64,000 nt of DNA from Solobacterium sp. (GTDB lineage: Bacteria > Bacillota_I > Bacilli_A > Erysipelotrichales > Erysipelotrichaceae). The translations under genes were made by a program, and so were the position numbers. Position 1 is the first letter of the stretch, and each line of letters opens with the position of its first letter. Shown piece after piece: positions 50,937 through 61,359 of this stretch. The stretch lies in NCBI GenBank assembly GCA_017512725.1, contig JAFWEW010000043.1, positions 157,334 through 221,333 on the forward strand, written 5' to 3'. The notes under the pieces were generated by a model. The model searched no databases, was not told the origin of the DNA, and worked only from the letters and a program-made list of their open reading frames with translations.

Positions 50937-52328
50937 TCAGAAGTCTCCGTAAATAAACGCCCGTGCATCATAGCCAAACCCGTAGGTTCCAAGCAGCAGG
51001 ATCACAATAATAAAGACAAAATATACCGCATAGCGGGTGCCCCATTTTTTCTGCAGGAATTCCGCTTCGAGGTCACGCTTCTGGTTGATGTGCTGGATGA
51101 TCACAAATATGGCCAGTGCCAGCAGAAAAACGATCCAGTCATATCCGCTCATGCCGATCAGAAGACCCTCCTCTTTGGGAAGCGCATGGAAGACAAACAG
51201 ACTCTTCGTATGCTGGAGCACATTGCGGAAGCCATAGGAACGAAACAGAATCGTACTGAATACGATCAGTGCCGCAGTGACCGTCTGCCGGATCCGCTTC
51301 TTGATGGAATCTGATATCTTCAGCAGTGCATATACCTTTTCCCGGAATGAAAACGTCAGCGCACCGGCGATCTGATAGAAGGCCGACAGCAGGCCCCAGG
51401 CAAGGAACGTGAGACTCACGCCGTGCCAGAGCGCGGAGGCAACAAACACCGCACCGATATTCAGATATTTCCGGATCTCCCCTTTGCGGGAGCCGCCAAG
51501 AGGATAATAAACATAGTCCCGCAGGAACTGACTCAGGCTGATGTGCCAGCGGTGCCAGAATTCCCCGGTCGACTGCGAGGTAAACGGATGATTGAAGTTT
51601 TCGCCCAGCCGGATGCCAAACAGCAGAGAAACTCCCTGTGACAGCAGCACACAGGCAAGAAAGTCCGTATACAGCTGGATCATATAAGCCGAAGCGGAAA
51701 CCCATGCGGCGACTCCGGTATACACCCCTGCCTCGGCATAAAACGTATTGGCGGGAATGGCAGCCCGGTCCGAGATCACAAACTTGAGGAACAGCCCGCA
51801 CAGGATCCTGAGGAACCCCCGGATGACATTATCCGCTTCCAGATCATGGCCTTCTTTCAGCTGCGGGGCCAGCGTCCCATAGCGTGGGATCGGTCCCTGT
51901 ACGACCTGCGGGAAGAACGAGATAAACAATACGTACTGCAGAAGATTCTTCTCCGGTTCCGTTTTACCCGAATAACAGTCCGCAAGATAGGCAATGATCT
52001 GCAGCGAGAGATATGAAAGGCCCAGCGGCAGAAAGATGCCGGGCAGGCTCTTTCCGATTACTTGGGAACCAAGATGGAACCAGTAAGGAAGGATGGAAAT
52101 GCCAAGTGCAGCAGCCAGTGCCGGTTTGGAACCTTTGACCTTTCGTGCAGAAAGGAAACTGAACAAGATCATCCAGCCCAGTGCCGGAAGCCCTTCAAAA
52201 TCCGCAAAGCAGTAAAATGCGATGCTGGCAGCCAGAAGTGCAATCCACCGGTGTTTCTGCGGAAGCGCATAATAAACAAGAAAGGCAGCCGCAACGATGA
52301 GGTAATATCCAAGTGACAGATAATTCAA
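50937..52328 (-). CDS. MBOAT O-acyltransferase (AlgI/DltB-like)
   Basis: 463 residues, about 11 membrane helices, with the MBOAT core FWHRWHISLSQFLRDYVYYPLGGSRKG and the active His in SALWHGVSLTF. Carries activated acyl groups across the membrane to the SGNH partner. Third gene of the GtrA operon. Confidence 0.95.
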   Translation of the reverse strand: MNYLSLGYYLIVAAAFLVYYALPQKHRWIALLAASIAFYCFADFEGLPALGWMILFSFLSARKVKGSKPALAAALGISILPYWFHLGSQVIGKSLPGIFLPLGLSYLSLQIIAYLADCYSGKTEPEKNLLQYVLFISFFPQVVQGPIPRYGTLAPQLKEGHDLEADNVIRGFLRILCGLFLKFVISDRAAIPANTFYAEAGVYTGVAAWVSASAYMIQLYTDFLACVLLSQGVSLLFGIRLGENFNHPFTSQSTGEFWHRWHISLSQFLRDYVYYPLGGSRKGEIRKYLNIGAVFVASALWHGVSLTFLAWGLLSAFYQIAGALTFSFREKVYALLKISDSIKKRIRQTVTAALIVFSTILFRSYGFRNVLQHTKSLFVFHALPKEEGLLIGMSGYDWIVFLLALAIFVIIQHINQKRDLEAEFLQKKWGTRYAVYFVFIIVILLLGTYGFGYDARAFIYGDF

Positions 52329-52383
52329 AGCCCGTTCTCCTTTCTTCTGATTAAGTCCTGTTCAGCAATCAGCCAGTCAATGA

Positions 52384-53925
52384 TCAGGGCAGGATCCCGA
52401 GGATCCCGACAAACGCCCCGAAACAAAGTGCGATCTCCAGAATCCACTGGCCGATGACGGTCCACTGGAACATCCGGTAGAAGTACACAAACATGATCGC
52501 TTCCGTAAACGGATTGAACAGTACATGGAACGTATGGAAGAACATCGGACCGGTCATATACGAGATTGCCGGGGTCGTAAGCGGGTTCAGGAATACGACC
52601 AGCAGTACGATCATCAGCATTCTCACCGAACAGTCTGCTTTTTCCTTTGCCAGTGCGATCAGACAGATCAGTCCGCCCCAGCGGAACAGATTGATGATGA
52701 TCTCGAGAATACCGGAATGGATGAAGATATAGTCTCTTACCCCGTCGATCTCATGGAAGTCCGAGAAGTAATACAGATAGGAAGAAAGCCCTGTACCTTT
52801 GCGCAGGACAAATACCGCGATGGAACCGAGCACCAGAATTACCGGTACAGCGATCAGGAACAGTTCCCGCCAGTGGTCAAAACAGTATTCCTCGCTTCTT
52901 GCGATCCAGCGGCGGATCGGACGCTTGTACCTGCGGAAGGAAAACCAGAGATAAAACAGTACCAGAACGACTGCGATATACGGAGATACGCTGATCGAAG
53001 CAGCCGCGACATACAGCACATGCGGGATCAGCAGTGTAAACAGGTCAAAGAGCGAACGGATCTTGCGGATCGAAAACAGATAGACCATCAGTCCATACAG
53101 CATCGCCAGACCGGAAAGGCCGAAACTGTTGTCACAGGCAAGTCCGGCCCCGAAAATCACGATCAGAAGATACTTCCGCTGTTCATTTTCTTCCTTCAGA
53201 TACAGATAACTGTTGAACACCGATAAGGTGATGAACAGGATCGACCAGGACAGCCCGATCCACGCACTTCCCTTCAGCCAGGCGGTGTAGTTTCCGTTGA
53301 ACAGAAGATAAATGCCCAGGGCAAATGCGAACCAGTGATTGCGCAGCCGGAATGAACTCAGAATATCGACGATCGTCATTGTGCTGGCAACCGTATAGAG
53401 AAGCCCGAATCCATAGATCCTTACCGCACCATAGCTGATTACCGGAAGCCCCTGGACCACGAACTGCAGTTTTTCAATAAACCAGCTGAAGGCAAGCGTG
53501 AAGTAGTAATAGCCCTGGAACTGGGGTGCCTGAATGGAAGAAAGCTTCATCGCCAGGAACGTCGCTTCCGAGGCAGACGCCATCACATTGTGAAAGTGGC
53601 TGATTCCAATGAACAATGCCGCTGCCAGCAGGACGATCAGTGTTTCCTTCCGGAACCAGGCATCAGCGATATCCTTCAGATCATAGGCAACAAAAAAGAC
53701 GCTTGCGATCAGAACAACGGCAGTGATGATGACCACTGCCTTCATCGACCAGTCAAAGATCTCGGCCGGATAATAAAACAGCTGGCAGACGGAAAACAGG
53801 AATGCAAAACCGATCGGCGCATGATAGCCGTTCCGGCTGATTCCCAGGATCCGTTTCAGCCAGGCACCGGTCCCCTCTGCCAGCAGTAAAAGCAGAAATG
53901 ACAAAAGATAGATCAGAACCTTCAT
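52384..53925 (-). CDS. Large polytopic membrane protein
   Basis: 513 residues, about 12-13 membrane helices. RISVxPYIA-like stretches and the outer loop after helix 4 (FHNVMASASEATFLAMKLSS) recall membrane glycosyltransferases of the GT-C group, but no catalytic motif is certain. ATGA overlap with GtrA. Confidence 0.7.
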   Translation of the reverse strand: MKVLIYLLSFLLLLLAEGTGAWLKRILGISRNGYHAPIGFAFLFSVCQLFYYPAEIFDWSMKAVVIITAVVLIASVFFVAYDLKDIADAWFRKETLIVLLAAALFIGISHFHNVMASASEATFLAMKLSSIQAPQFQGYYYFTLAFSWFIEKLQFVVQGLPVISYGAVRIYGFGLLYTVASTMTIVDILSSFRLRNHWFAFALGIYLLFNGNYTAWLKGSAWIGLSWSILFITLSVFNSYLYLKEENEQRKYLLIVIFGAGLACDNSFGLSGLAMLYGLMVYLFSIRKIRSLFDLFTLLIPHVLYVAAASISVSPYIAVVLVLFYLWFSFRRYKRPIRRWIARSEEYCFDHWRELFLIAVPVILVLGSIAVFVLRKGTGLSSYLYYFSDFHEIDGVRDYIFIHSGILEIIINLFRWGGLICLIALAKEKADCSVRMLMIVLLVVFLNPLTTPAISYMTGPMFFHTFHVLFNPFTEAIMFVYFYRMFQWTVIGQWILEIALCFGAFVGILGILP

Positions 53926-54347
53926 TCTGCGGTCTCCGTCGCTTCCTTTTTCTTTCCGAATTTACCGACAATAAAGCTCATGCACAGGAAGTTGACCGGA
54001 ATGTAAATCGGTACGGATGCGAGTTTCGCATACTGTTCCGGAACCCCGAACACACGATGAAGGAGCTCGACGATCAGAAAGGAAATGATCCAGCCCGGGA
54101 CATAGCTGAGCGGGAACGTAATAAAACTCTTCCAGGAGAGGTCCTTATGATACGTCAGCTTCATGTTGAGAATATAGGACGGGATCATTGCGATCGCATC
54201 ACTCAGGATCGAAGCCACGCCGACCTCAAGGCCCAGCGCGATCAGTCCCCGGTTGACCAGCAGGCAGAAAACCGTATTCCCCGCTCCAATGATTCCAAAG
54301 GTCAGAAATCTTTTATTTAAAAACTTTTCTTTCAGTTTATTCCACAT
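53922..54347 (-). CDS. GtrA-family membrane protein
   Basis: 141 residues with four membrane helices and the GtrA start (FLTFGIIGAGNTVFCLLVNRGLI). Such proteins help move lipid-linked sugars in surface-glycan glycosylation. First gene of the operon; promoter at 54366..54394. Confidence 0.85.
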   Translation of the reverse strand: MWNKLKEKFLNKRFLTFGIIGAGNTVFCLLVNRGLIALGLEVGVASILSDAIAMIPSYILNMKLTYHKDLSWKSFITFPLSYVPGWIISFLIVELLHRVFGVPEQYAKLASVPIYIPVNFLCMSFIVGKFGKKKEATETAE

Positions 54348-54365
54348 AATTTACACCCGATGACT

Positions 54366-54394
54366 ATTATACGTTAGTCCGTGCCGATTCTAAA
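54366..54394 (-). promoter_or_regulatory. Promoter of the GtrA-MBOAT operon
   Basis: Minus strand TTTAGA, 17-bp spacer, TATAAT, 18 bp before the GtrA ATG. Confidence 0.6.
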
Positions 54395-54425
54395 AGGCAA
54401 GTTCCGTTTAACGGAACAAGGGAGG

Positions 54426-54443
54426 AAAACGGGCTTTCGCCCG
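54426..54443 (-). terminator. Terminator after the GGDEF/EAL gene
   Basis: Minus-strand stem CGGGC/GCCCG with loop GAAA followed by TTTTCC, 30 bp past the stop of the 54473 gene. Confidence 0.6.
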
Positions 54444-54472
54444 CTTTCATTTCACGGATAATGCTGTTTCGC

Positions 54473-57400
54473 TCAGACCTGAGAGTCGAGGATGCTGATG
54501 CCGACGATGATCTGGTTCCCGTTCTTCTGCACCCTGGTAATTTTCATACTGACGTCAAACGGCCTGTCGTTACCGATCAGACGGTAAACGGTGGTAAATA
54601 CGCCCCGTTCATTCAGTTCCCGCAGGATGTTTTCCTTTGTGAACACCGACAGGAACATCTCCCGGTCCGGTTCATAGATACGGTTCATGCAGATTTGTTT
54701 CGCTTCGTCGAAGAAGTGTTCGCCGTGCCGTTCCATCGCCATTCCTTCTTCCCCGGTCAGTGAACGGTATTCCGTGAACCGGTCGGTATCCAGATCGACA
54801 CAGTAGATATTGTAGTAATCCTTTGCCAGAGCCTTTGCAAGTCTGGAATAGGTTTCCTCTTCATCCGGATCGGTGATCGACAGGACTGCGATCGCTGCGG
54901 CAGAAGTACCGGTTACCGGATTCACCGCAATTGCACGGGCAAACGCATGTGCAATTGACCCGTTTGGAAGTTCTTCATCAAAGAACAGACGGTTGGAACC
55001 GCGGAAGCACTGCTTCAGCACTTTAACGAGATGCGATTCCTCTCCGAAGACGGATTCGATCGTTCCGGACTTCTTCTCTTCGGTATCGATGTCGTAGAAC
55101 CGCTTCATGAAATCACGGAAGGACTGATTCGTACGGGCCAGTTCCGCCCGTCCTCCCTTGACTTCCAGAACGCACATCGGCAGGCTGCTGAAGGTTTTCC
55201 GGAACGAGTTGTCTTCTCCACTGGCAATTACTGCCAGATCATACAGATTGACCCTTCCGATCGAGGAATAGTAATCCGATTCCTCGGAATTTTCATATCC
55301 GATCTGGATCCCCTTCTCATACCGTTCCAGAATCTCTTTCAGCGGAATTGCCCTGCAGAAGTAGAAGCCCTGCAGTTTGGAACAGCCGATTTCTTCCAGG
55401 AACTGTGCCTGCTCTGCGGTTTCCACGCCTTCACAGATCGTATCGACACCAAGTGCGATTGCCATTTTCATCAGTTCGGTAAGAATGATCCGGCTTTCCT
55501 CACTGTCCGCAATGCGCTTGGTAAAGCTCATGTCAAACTTGATCAGATCAAACGGAATACTCTGAAGTACATCCAGTGAAGAATAGCCGCTTCCAAAGTC
55601 ATCCATCCATACCGGGAAGCCGAGACTGCGGAACCGTTCAACCTGCCGCTTCATGAATTCGAAATCACTTCCGATCATGCTTTCGGTAATCTCAATGGTA
55701 ATTTTGTTCCTAGGCAGTCCGGCATCGTCCACGCGCTTGCGGATCTCTTCCACGATATCGCAGGCATCAAAATCGGATCTGGAAAGATTGATGGAATGCG
55801 GAACAATACTGAGACCGGCTTCTTGTTCGAGACGAATCTTCTCAAGTACCTGATCCACCACATACAGATCCAGCTTATAGATCAGTCTTGCGTCTTCCAG
55901 GATCGGGATAAAATCAGATGGTGAAAGCAGTCCCCGCTCCGGATCCTCCCAGCGGGAAAGCGCTTCTTCATCACAGACCCGGCCGCTTACCGCACGGATG
56001 ATCGGCTGGTACCGTACATCGATCCAGTGCTCGGCAATCGCCTGATCGATATGGCTGATGATATACCGTACGTTTTCTGCCTGTTCCAGCATCGCCGCAT
56101 CAAAGTAATAAACACCGGATTCATACTTGCTGCGGTTCTGATCGCTGGCATATTTTGCACGGTCGCTGGCAACACTCGCACTGACCGTTTCCAGGCGGTA
56201 CGGATAAACGCCGATCCGGACCGGAAGGGTCTTCCCGCCGTTAATCTCTCCGCATTCCCGGAGAACTGCCTGCAGTTCTTCCTCCAGGCCGGTTTCCTTT
56301 GTAACTGCACCGAAATAGTCCTGGCCGAAATGACCGACTGCCTGATTGCCGAAATGGGCGGAAAGGATCCTGGATACGCTGATGATCAGCCGGTCTCCTT
56401 CGTCAAATCCATACTGCCGGTTGTAGTTCTTCATGCCGATCAGATTGAAAAACAGCATGACCGGTTCATTTCCGTTTTCTTTCAAGCGCTTGGTTTCTGT
56501 TTCCGCAAGATCAAAGAAGCAGCGCATGTTGGGCAGCTCAGTTAATGGATCCGTGTGGATCCGGTGGTTCAGGTCATCGATATACAGTTTTATCTGGTCC
56601 CGCATCTCCGAGAAGGCAGACGTCAGTTCTCCGACTTCATCTTCTCCGTGATAATCCAGTTCCACATCATAATCTGCGGCAGCGAGTTTCTTAGACGCTT
56701 CCGTCAGACGGTGCAGCGGGCTTGTGATATAGCCGATGATACCCAGCAGAATAAAGGTATAGACAGCGATCACGGCCAGCGTAATCAGGGCAATAATGCG
56801 TACAAACCGCAGCCAGGCTGCGTTGAGTTCACGCTCCGGAACCATAATGACAAGCTTCAGACCGTTGTTCAGCGTACTGAAATACATCTTCCGCTTTTCA
56901 CTGTTATAGGTATAGCTGATCAGCCGGTCTCCGCTGCTTTCCTTGCTGAAGACATCTTTGGAAAGCGAATAGGCCGCTCCGAGTTCTGAGCCCGTTTCCA
57001 GTTCGGGGTGATAGATGACCTTTCCGTTTTCATCAATCAGACACGCAAATCCCGTATCATAAATCGTTATTTCAGAAATCTGCTCAATCAGGGTCGTCAG
57101 CGGAATATCCATGCCGAGCACACCGATCAGAGCGCCGGATTTATAGATTGGAACCAGATAGGAGCTGATCCAGATCTCATTCAGGAAATGTGCCGTATAC
57201 GGGCCGACCCAGGAAGGACGTCCCCGCTGGATCGGTGTATAGTACCAGGTCGTATGCTTAATATCTTCCGGATCCAGTGTACGGGCATCCAGCGGTTCCT
57301 GTTCATCAAAACCGGTCTTTCCGACCTTGGAGTAGAAAAAGCCGTGTTCGTTTTCACTGATCTCGGGATTAATGCAGTAGTAATACGTCACTACCCCATG

Positions 57401-57778
57401 GGTATGACTGGCAACGCTGGAAAACGCATTCTGAACCTGCCGGCAGTAATCTGCCAGGTATTCATCCAGCATCTCCTTCTGTTCCGGTGTCCGCTCTTCG
57501 GTCCCGGCAGATCTTCCGGTAGCGCCGGCTTCCACCAGAATTACGCTGTCCAGAGAATCACTGGCGATATTGGCTGCCATCTCCACGGACTGCTCGATAC
57601 TGAGAAAATATTCGTTCAGAATTTCTTTGGTATTCTCACCAAGCAGGCGCATCGTCTCTGCAGATCTGCGGTCGTTTTCTTTCTGAATGGAAGAAAAACT
57701 CGCCGCAAAAACAGACAGGATACTGATCAGTATCGCTGAAACGGTGATTGCGGTGATTTTTGCACGAATTGATTTCAT
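54473..57778 (-). CDS. dCache-HAMP-degenerate GGDEF-EAL signalling protein
   Basis: 1101 residues. Membrane helices at 8-28 and 328-350 frame an outer dCache-type sensor; then HAMP (about 352-402), GGDEF (405-565), EAL (570-820) and a long C-terminal PAS-like part (850-1101). The GGDEF site reads FGQDYF (484-489) and the metal loop is FNLIG, so cyclase activity is unlikely. The EAL part keeps EAL (605-607), NLS, EITES, DDFGSG (726-731), EGVE (783-786) and QG (803), so it may break c-di-GMP. ATGA overlap with the peptide-binding lipoprotein. Confidence 0.9.
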   Translation of the reverse strand: MKSIRAKITAITVSAILISILSVFAASFSSIQKENDRRSAETMRLLGENTKEILNEYFLSIEQSVEMAANIASDSLDSVILVEAGATGRSAGTEERTPEQKEMLDEYLADYCRQVQNAFSSVASHTHGVVTYYYCINPEISENEHGFFYSKVGKTGFDEQEPLDARTLDPEDIKHTTWYYTPIQRGRPSWVGPYTAHFLNEIWISSYLVPIYKSGALIGVLGMDIPLTTLIEQISEITIYDTGFACLIDENGKVIYHPELETGSELGAAYSLSKDVFSKESSGDRLISYTYNSEKRKMYFSTLNNGLKLVIMVPERELNAAWLRFVRIIALITLAVIAVYTFILLGIIGYITSPLHRLTEASKKLAAADYDVELDYHGEDEVGELTSAFSEMRDQIKLYIDDLNHRIHTDPLTELPNMRCFFDLAETETKRLKENGNEPVMLFFNLIGMKNYNRQYGFDEGDRLIISVSRILSAHFGNQAVGHFGQDYFGAVTKETGLEEELQAVLRECGEINGGKTLPVRIGVYPYRLETVSASVASDRAKYASDQNRSKYESGVYYFDAAMLEQAENVRYIISHIDQAIAEHWIDVRYQPIIRAVSGRVCDEEALSRWEDPERGLLSPSDFIPILEDARLIYKLDLYVVDQVLEKIRLEQEAGLSIVPHSINLSRSDFDACDIVEEIRKRVDDAGLPRNKITIEITESMIGSDFEFMKRQVERFRSLGFPVWMDDFGSGYSSLDVLQSIPFDLIKFDMSFTKRIADSEESRIILTELMKMAIALGVDTICEGVETAEQAQFLEEIGCSKLQGFYFCRAIPLKEILERYEKGIQIGYENSEESDYYSSIGRVNLYDLAVIASGEDNSFRKTFSSLPMCVLEVKGGRAELARTNQSFRDFMKRFYDIDTEEKKSGTIESVFGEESHLVKVLKQCFRGSNRLFFDEELPNGSIAHAFARAIAVNPVTGTSAAAIAVLSITDPDEEETYSRLAKALAKDYYNIYCVDLDTDRFTEYRSLTGEEGMAMERHGEHFFDEAKQICMNRIYEPDREMFLSVFTKENILRELNERGVFTTVYRLIGNDRPFDVSMKITRVQKNGNQIIVGISILDSQV

Positions 57779-59454
57779 CCGTTTTCCTCCGTTTCCGCCG
57801 GTTCCTGAATGGAGAACTTCCGGTATACATTCTTAACCGAACCGTTCCAGGTGGAATAGAATCCGTTCACCCGTTCAGAGGTTACATAATACTGCAGTCT
57901 GGAAAACAGCGGAATCCAGGCACAGTCTTCCTGTACGATGATCGCTTCCAGATCACGGTACTCCTTCAGACGTGCTTCAGGATCCGTGATCCTGCGGGCA
58001 AGACGGACCCGGTCCATGATCTCCTGTCTTGGGTAACAGAGAGAGCGGAACTGGGTGTTTTCCTTTGTCCCGTAGAACGTAAATATGAAATTGTCAGGAT
58101 CGTTGTAGTCTGCCGTCCACATCGCACTGTAACATGCAAGTTTTTCGGTTTTGCGCCGGGACATGAACTCCCCTCCATCAATCATTTCGATATCCGTCCG
58201 GACACCGCCCTTGTTCCACATCGAGGCGATCAGACGGATCAGTGCCATTTCATTCTGTGTGGAGGAAGAGGCATTCACACTGATGGTAAGATCAAAGCCG
58301 TTTTCATACCCGGCTTCTTTCAGCAGGCGCTGTGCTTCTTCCGGATCATACGGGATCTCCGGCAGTTCGGGATTGAATCCATACAGACCGTGCGGGAAAA
58401 TCCCGTTTTCAAGCGAGCCCCTCCCGCTGTAGACCGCATCCAGCAGAACCGAACGGTTCAGCAGCAGCTGAAGCGCCTTTCGGACACGGACATCATTGAA
58501 TGGCCGTATCGATTCGTTCAATGCGACATACGTAATTGCGAGCCGGTTGACCGCATAGAGACGGTCCTGATAGATGTCTCCGTGCATGAAGTACTCGGCA
58601 CTGTTGCCGACTTCATCCAGATTCAGAATATCGATCCCGCCCTTTTCAAACAAAAGACGGATTTCATCGGGATCACTCATGAAGAGAAGATTCAGGCCTT
58701 CGCACGCCGGTGCACCTTCCCAGCAGTCCTTGTTCGCGATCAGCTTCATTCCCACGCCCGGTTCCCATTTCCAGAGGATAAAGGGTCCGGTACCGATCGT
58801 ATATTCCGGAACTTTGCCAAACCGCTCCCCTGCTTCTTCGGTCGATTCTTCATCGAGAATGGAAGCGCCCGGCATGGACAGGCATGCAAGGAATGCCTCA
58901 AACGGTTCTTCCAGCGTAATGGAAAAGTCCAGATCGCTGAGAATCTCAAATCCGGCCAGCGTATCCGTTTTGCCCTGTTCCAGTTCGTCCGAACCCACGA
59001 TTACCTCTGCGATATCCTTGTTGCAGGAATCCGGGTGGGTCAGAAGCCGGACCAGCGTATAGAGCACATCGGAAGAAGTGAGCAGAGAACCGTTGCTGAA
59101 ATGAATGCCGTCCCGCAGATGAAAGGTATATACTCTGCCTTCCTCGGAGATCTCCCAGGATTCGGCAAGCGACGGGATAATCTGAATATCGGACTCTCCG
59201 TCACTCTCCATTTCGACCAGACGGTTAAACACATTGGTCGCGATCGTATAGTGAATGGTTGTACATTGAAAATCCACGGTATCCGGTTCGTCTTCGATTG
59301 AGGAAAGAAAACGGGTTTCATCCGGTTTCTCCGGTTCATTCTGGTTTGCGGCCGTTTCCGGTCCAAACAGTGCGCATGCGGAAACAGAGACGGACAGCAG
59401 CGAACCGGCAAGCAGAAAACAGATCTGTTTTGCGTATCGTTTGAATCGTCTCAT
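57775..59454 (-). CDS. Family 5 peptide-binding lipoprotein
   Basis: 559 residues from ATG 59454 (CGGAGG upstream; longer frames lack a site). Signal peptide with lipobox VSAC. Body matches solute-binding family 5 (FHLRDGIHFSNGSLLTSSDVLYTL, NDVRVRKALQLLLNR, DPEEAQRLLKEAGYENGF). Normally the outer part of a peptide ABC importer, but no permease genes adjoin; it is instead coupled by ATGA to the GGDEF/EAL sensor. Confidence 0.9.
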   Translation of the reverse strand: MRRFKRYAKQICFLLAGSLLSVSVSACALFGPETAANQNEPEKPDETRFLSSIEDEPDTVDFQCTTIHYTIATNVFNRLVEMESDGESDIQIIPSLAESWEISEEGRVYTFHLRDGIHFSNGSLLTSSDVLYTLVRLLTHPDSCNKDIAEVIVGSDELEQGKTDTLAGFEILSDLDFSITLEEPFEAFLACLSMPGASILDEESTEEAGERFGKVPEYTIGTGPFILWKWEPGVGMKLIANKDCWEGAPACEGLNLLFMSDPDEIRLLFEKGGIDILNLDEVGNSAEYFMHGDIYQDRLYAVNRLAITYVALNESIRPFNDVRVRKALQLLLNRSVLLDAVYSGRGSLENGIFPHGLYGFNPELPEIPYDPEEAQRLLKEAGYENGFDLTISVNASSSTQNEMALIRLIASMWNKGGVRTDIEMIDGGEFMSRRKTEKLACYSAMWTADYNDPDNFIFTFYGTKENTQFRSLCYPRQEIMDRVRLARRITDPEARLKEYRDLEAIIVQEDCAWIPLFSRLQYYVTSERVNGFYSTWNGSVKNVYRKFSIQEPAETEENG

Positions 59455-59668
59455 GGCTGATCCTCCGTTATTCATTCGCCCCCTGTATCCACAACGTCCC
59501 ACGGACTGTATTCCCATACATATCCATGGTTTGCTTTTTCCGTACACGATTGAAGATGTAAAAATTATATATTATTTAGAGTTACAAAAATGGCAAAATA
59601 CAAATTCCGGCAGAAATTCTGAAATGACGGGTTCTCAGAAACCAGAATCCTGTTTTGTCAGAATACGT

Positions 59669-59706
59669 AAAAAACCGGGATGGATTGCCTGTATGGAACA
59701 TCCCGG
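59669..59706 (-). terminator. Terminator of the maltodextrin operon
   Basis: Minus-strand stem CCGGGATG/CATCCCGG with a 16-base loop followed by six T, just past the GH13 stop. The 59455-59668 stretch holds a TATAAT (about 59567) that may drive the peptide-binding gene. Confidence 0.8.
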
Positions 59707-59718
59707 CCCGGTTTATTA

Positions 59719-61359
59719 TCAGTGCACTTCCGTTAATATCGCAATACTGTAGGCAGGAAGATGCAGGATCCCTTGATTCATCGTAATGGACTGTTCATCG
59801 GTATTCAGCACCGCCGCAAGATTCAGTTCTTCATTCAGTACGGTAAGATCCGCATCCCGGTTTTCGTCACGAAGGTTCATCACGATCAGAACCGGATCTT
59901 CTCCATCCCGGTAGCGGATAAATGCCGCAACCGCATCATCACTGATCCCACCGGCTTCCGCAGTTGTCCCGTCCGCGATGACAGGAAATGCCTTGCGGAC
60001 TTTGATGACTTCCTTAAACCAGTTATAGATGGAAAGCGGATCATCGATTTGTTCGGAAAGCGGCGGAAACTTCATCTCGACCGGATCCATGTTCGGAGGT
60101 CCATCGCAGAAATCCGGATCAGCAGGATCATTACTCCAGTACATCGGAGCACGCTTGTTTTCGTCCTTCCCGGATCCCTTCATTCCGATCTCTTCCCCAT
60201 AGTAAACAAAGGAATTACCGCTCATGAGAAGACTCATGGCATAGGCCATCTTGGTCTTGGGGCCGTTATCCTGCGGGTAGAACCCGGCACTTCTTGCCAT
60301 GTCATGGTTGGTATAGAATGGCGCATCCACATAATTGGGATTGGCCGCAGAGAAGGTTTCCTGGGTGCTGAGCATCGCCTGCACATAATCTTTTGCGCTG
60401 TATGCCTTGTTCAGAACCGAACGGATGACCCCCTCCGAATCCGCAAACGGAAAGTCAAACAGAGAATCGATTCCGCTTTCATAGAGGACTGCGATGGACC
60501 TGCGGTCCGTCCAGGCTTCGCCCACGATATAGCAGTCCGGTTTGATTTCTTTGCAGGTATCCGTAAACCAGCGCATAAAATCCACATTGGATTCCGGATT
60601 GCCGGTATAGTAGCTTGTGACCGCATCGAGACGGAAGCCGTCCACCCCTTTACTCAGCCAGAACGAGACAATGTCTTTGATTTCCTTCCGTACGGCTTCA
60701 TTGGTCAGATTCAGATCCGGCATCTCGGACCAGAAGCGTGCTTCATAGAACCAGTCCGTTCCGGCAAGCGGCGCATAGCCATCCTGCTGGGAATCCGAGA
60801 ACAGATAATAATCCGCATACGGACAGACACCGGCATCCGGTTTAGTGCCGGCAGGAAGCGAGCGGTAGTAGGAAGCTGCTTCCTGGAACCAGGCATGCCC
60901 GAAGGCCGTATGATTTACCGGAAGATCCAGGAGTACGCGCATTCCCCGTTCGTGGCAGTCCTTCAGGAGTGCTTCATAGTCTTCCATCGTTCCAAATGCG
61001 GGATCAATGGCACAGTAATCCTTTACATCGTATTTGTGATACGTATCGGACGGATGTACCGGGGTCAGCCAGAGTTCGTCAAAGCCAAGACCCTGAATGT
61101 AATCGAGCTTGGAACGGATCCCGTTAAGATCCCCGATCCCGTCTCCGTTGGAGTCGCAGAACGAATAGACAAAGATCTCATAGGTCGTACGGTAATGGTC
61201 TTCCCGTGTAACAGGATTGAGATCCTGATTGAACGCTGCCATCTGCACAGAAGAAACAGCAGACTCGCGTGTGTCTGCTGTTTGAATCGTGCATCCGGAA
61301 AGCATAAGGAGCATCGCTGTACCTGCAGCAATCACCCCTCTTTTCCGTGCGGTCATCAT
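59719..61359 (-). CDS. GH13 alpha-amylase-type lipoprotein
   Basis: 546 residues. Lipobox LSGC (Cys23) puts it on the outer face. GH13 barrel motifs: LPVNHT (145-150), GFRLDAV with nucleophile Asp245, IVGEAW with acid Glu281, FYTNHD with Asp353. SNGDGIGDLNGI (70-81) is the calcium-type loop common in oligo-glucosidases. It likely trims starch to maltodextrins for the adjacent importer. ATGA overlap with malG. Confidence 0.92.
   Translation of the reverse strand: MMTARKRGVIAAGTAMLLMLSGCTIQTADTRESAVSSVQMAAFNQDLNPVTREDHYRTTYEIFVYSFCDSNGDGIGDLNGIRSKLDYIQGLGFDELWLTPVHPSDTYHKYDVKDYCAIDPAFGTMEDYEALLKDCHERGMRVLLDLPVNHTAFGHAWFQEAASYYRSLPAGTKPDAGVCPYADYYLFSDSQQDGYAPLAGTDWFYEARFWSEMPDLNLTNEAVRKEIKDIVSFWLSKGVDGFRLDAVTSYYTGNPESNVDFMRWFTDTCKEIKPDCYIVGEAWTDRRSIAVLYESGIDSLFDFPFADSEGVIRSVLNKAYSAKDYVQAMLSTQETFSAANPNYVDAPFYTNHDMARSAGFYPQDNGPKTKMAYAMSLLMSGNSFVYYGEEIGMKGSGKDENKRAPMYWSNDPADPDFCDGPPNMDPVEMKFPPLSEQIDDPLSIYNWFKEVIKVRKAFPVIADGTTAEAGGISDDAVAAFIRYRDGEDPVLIVMNLRDENRDADLTVLNEELNLAAVLNTDEQSITMNQGILHLPAYSIAILTEVH

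Noticed and set aside
49998..51314. 438-codon plus-strand frame
   Set aside because: Antisense to the SGNH and MBOAT genes, whose motifs are clear; product has no fold-like features.
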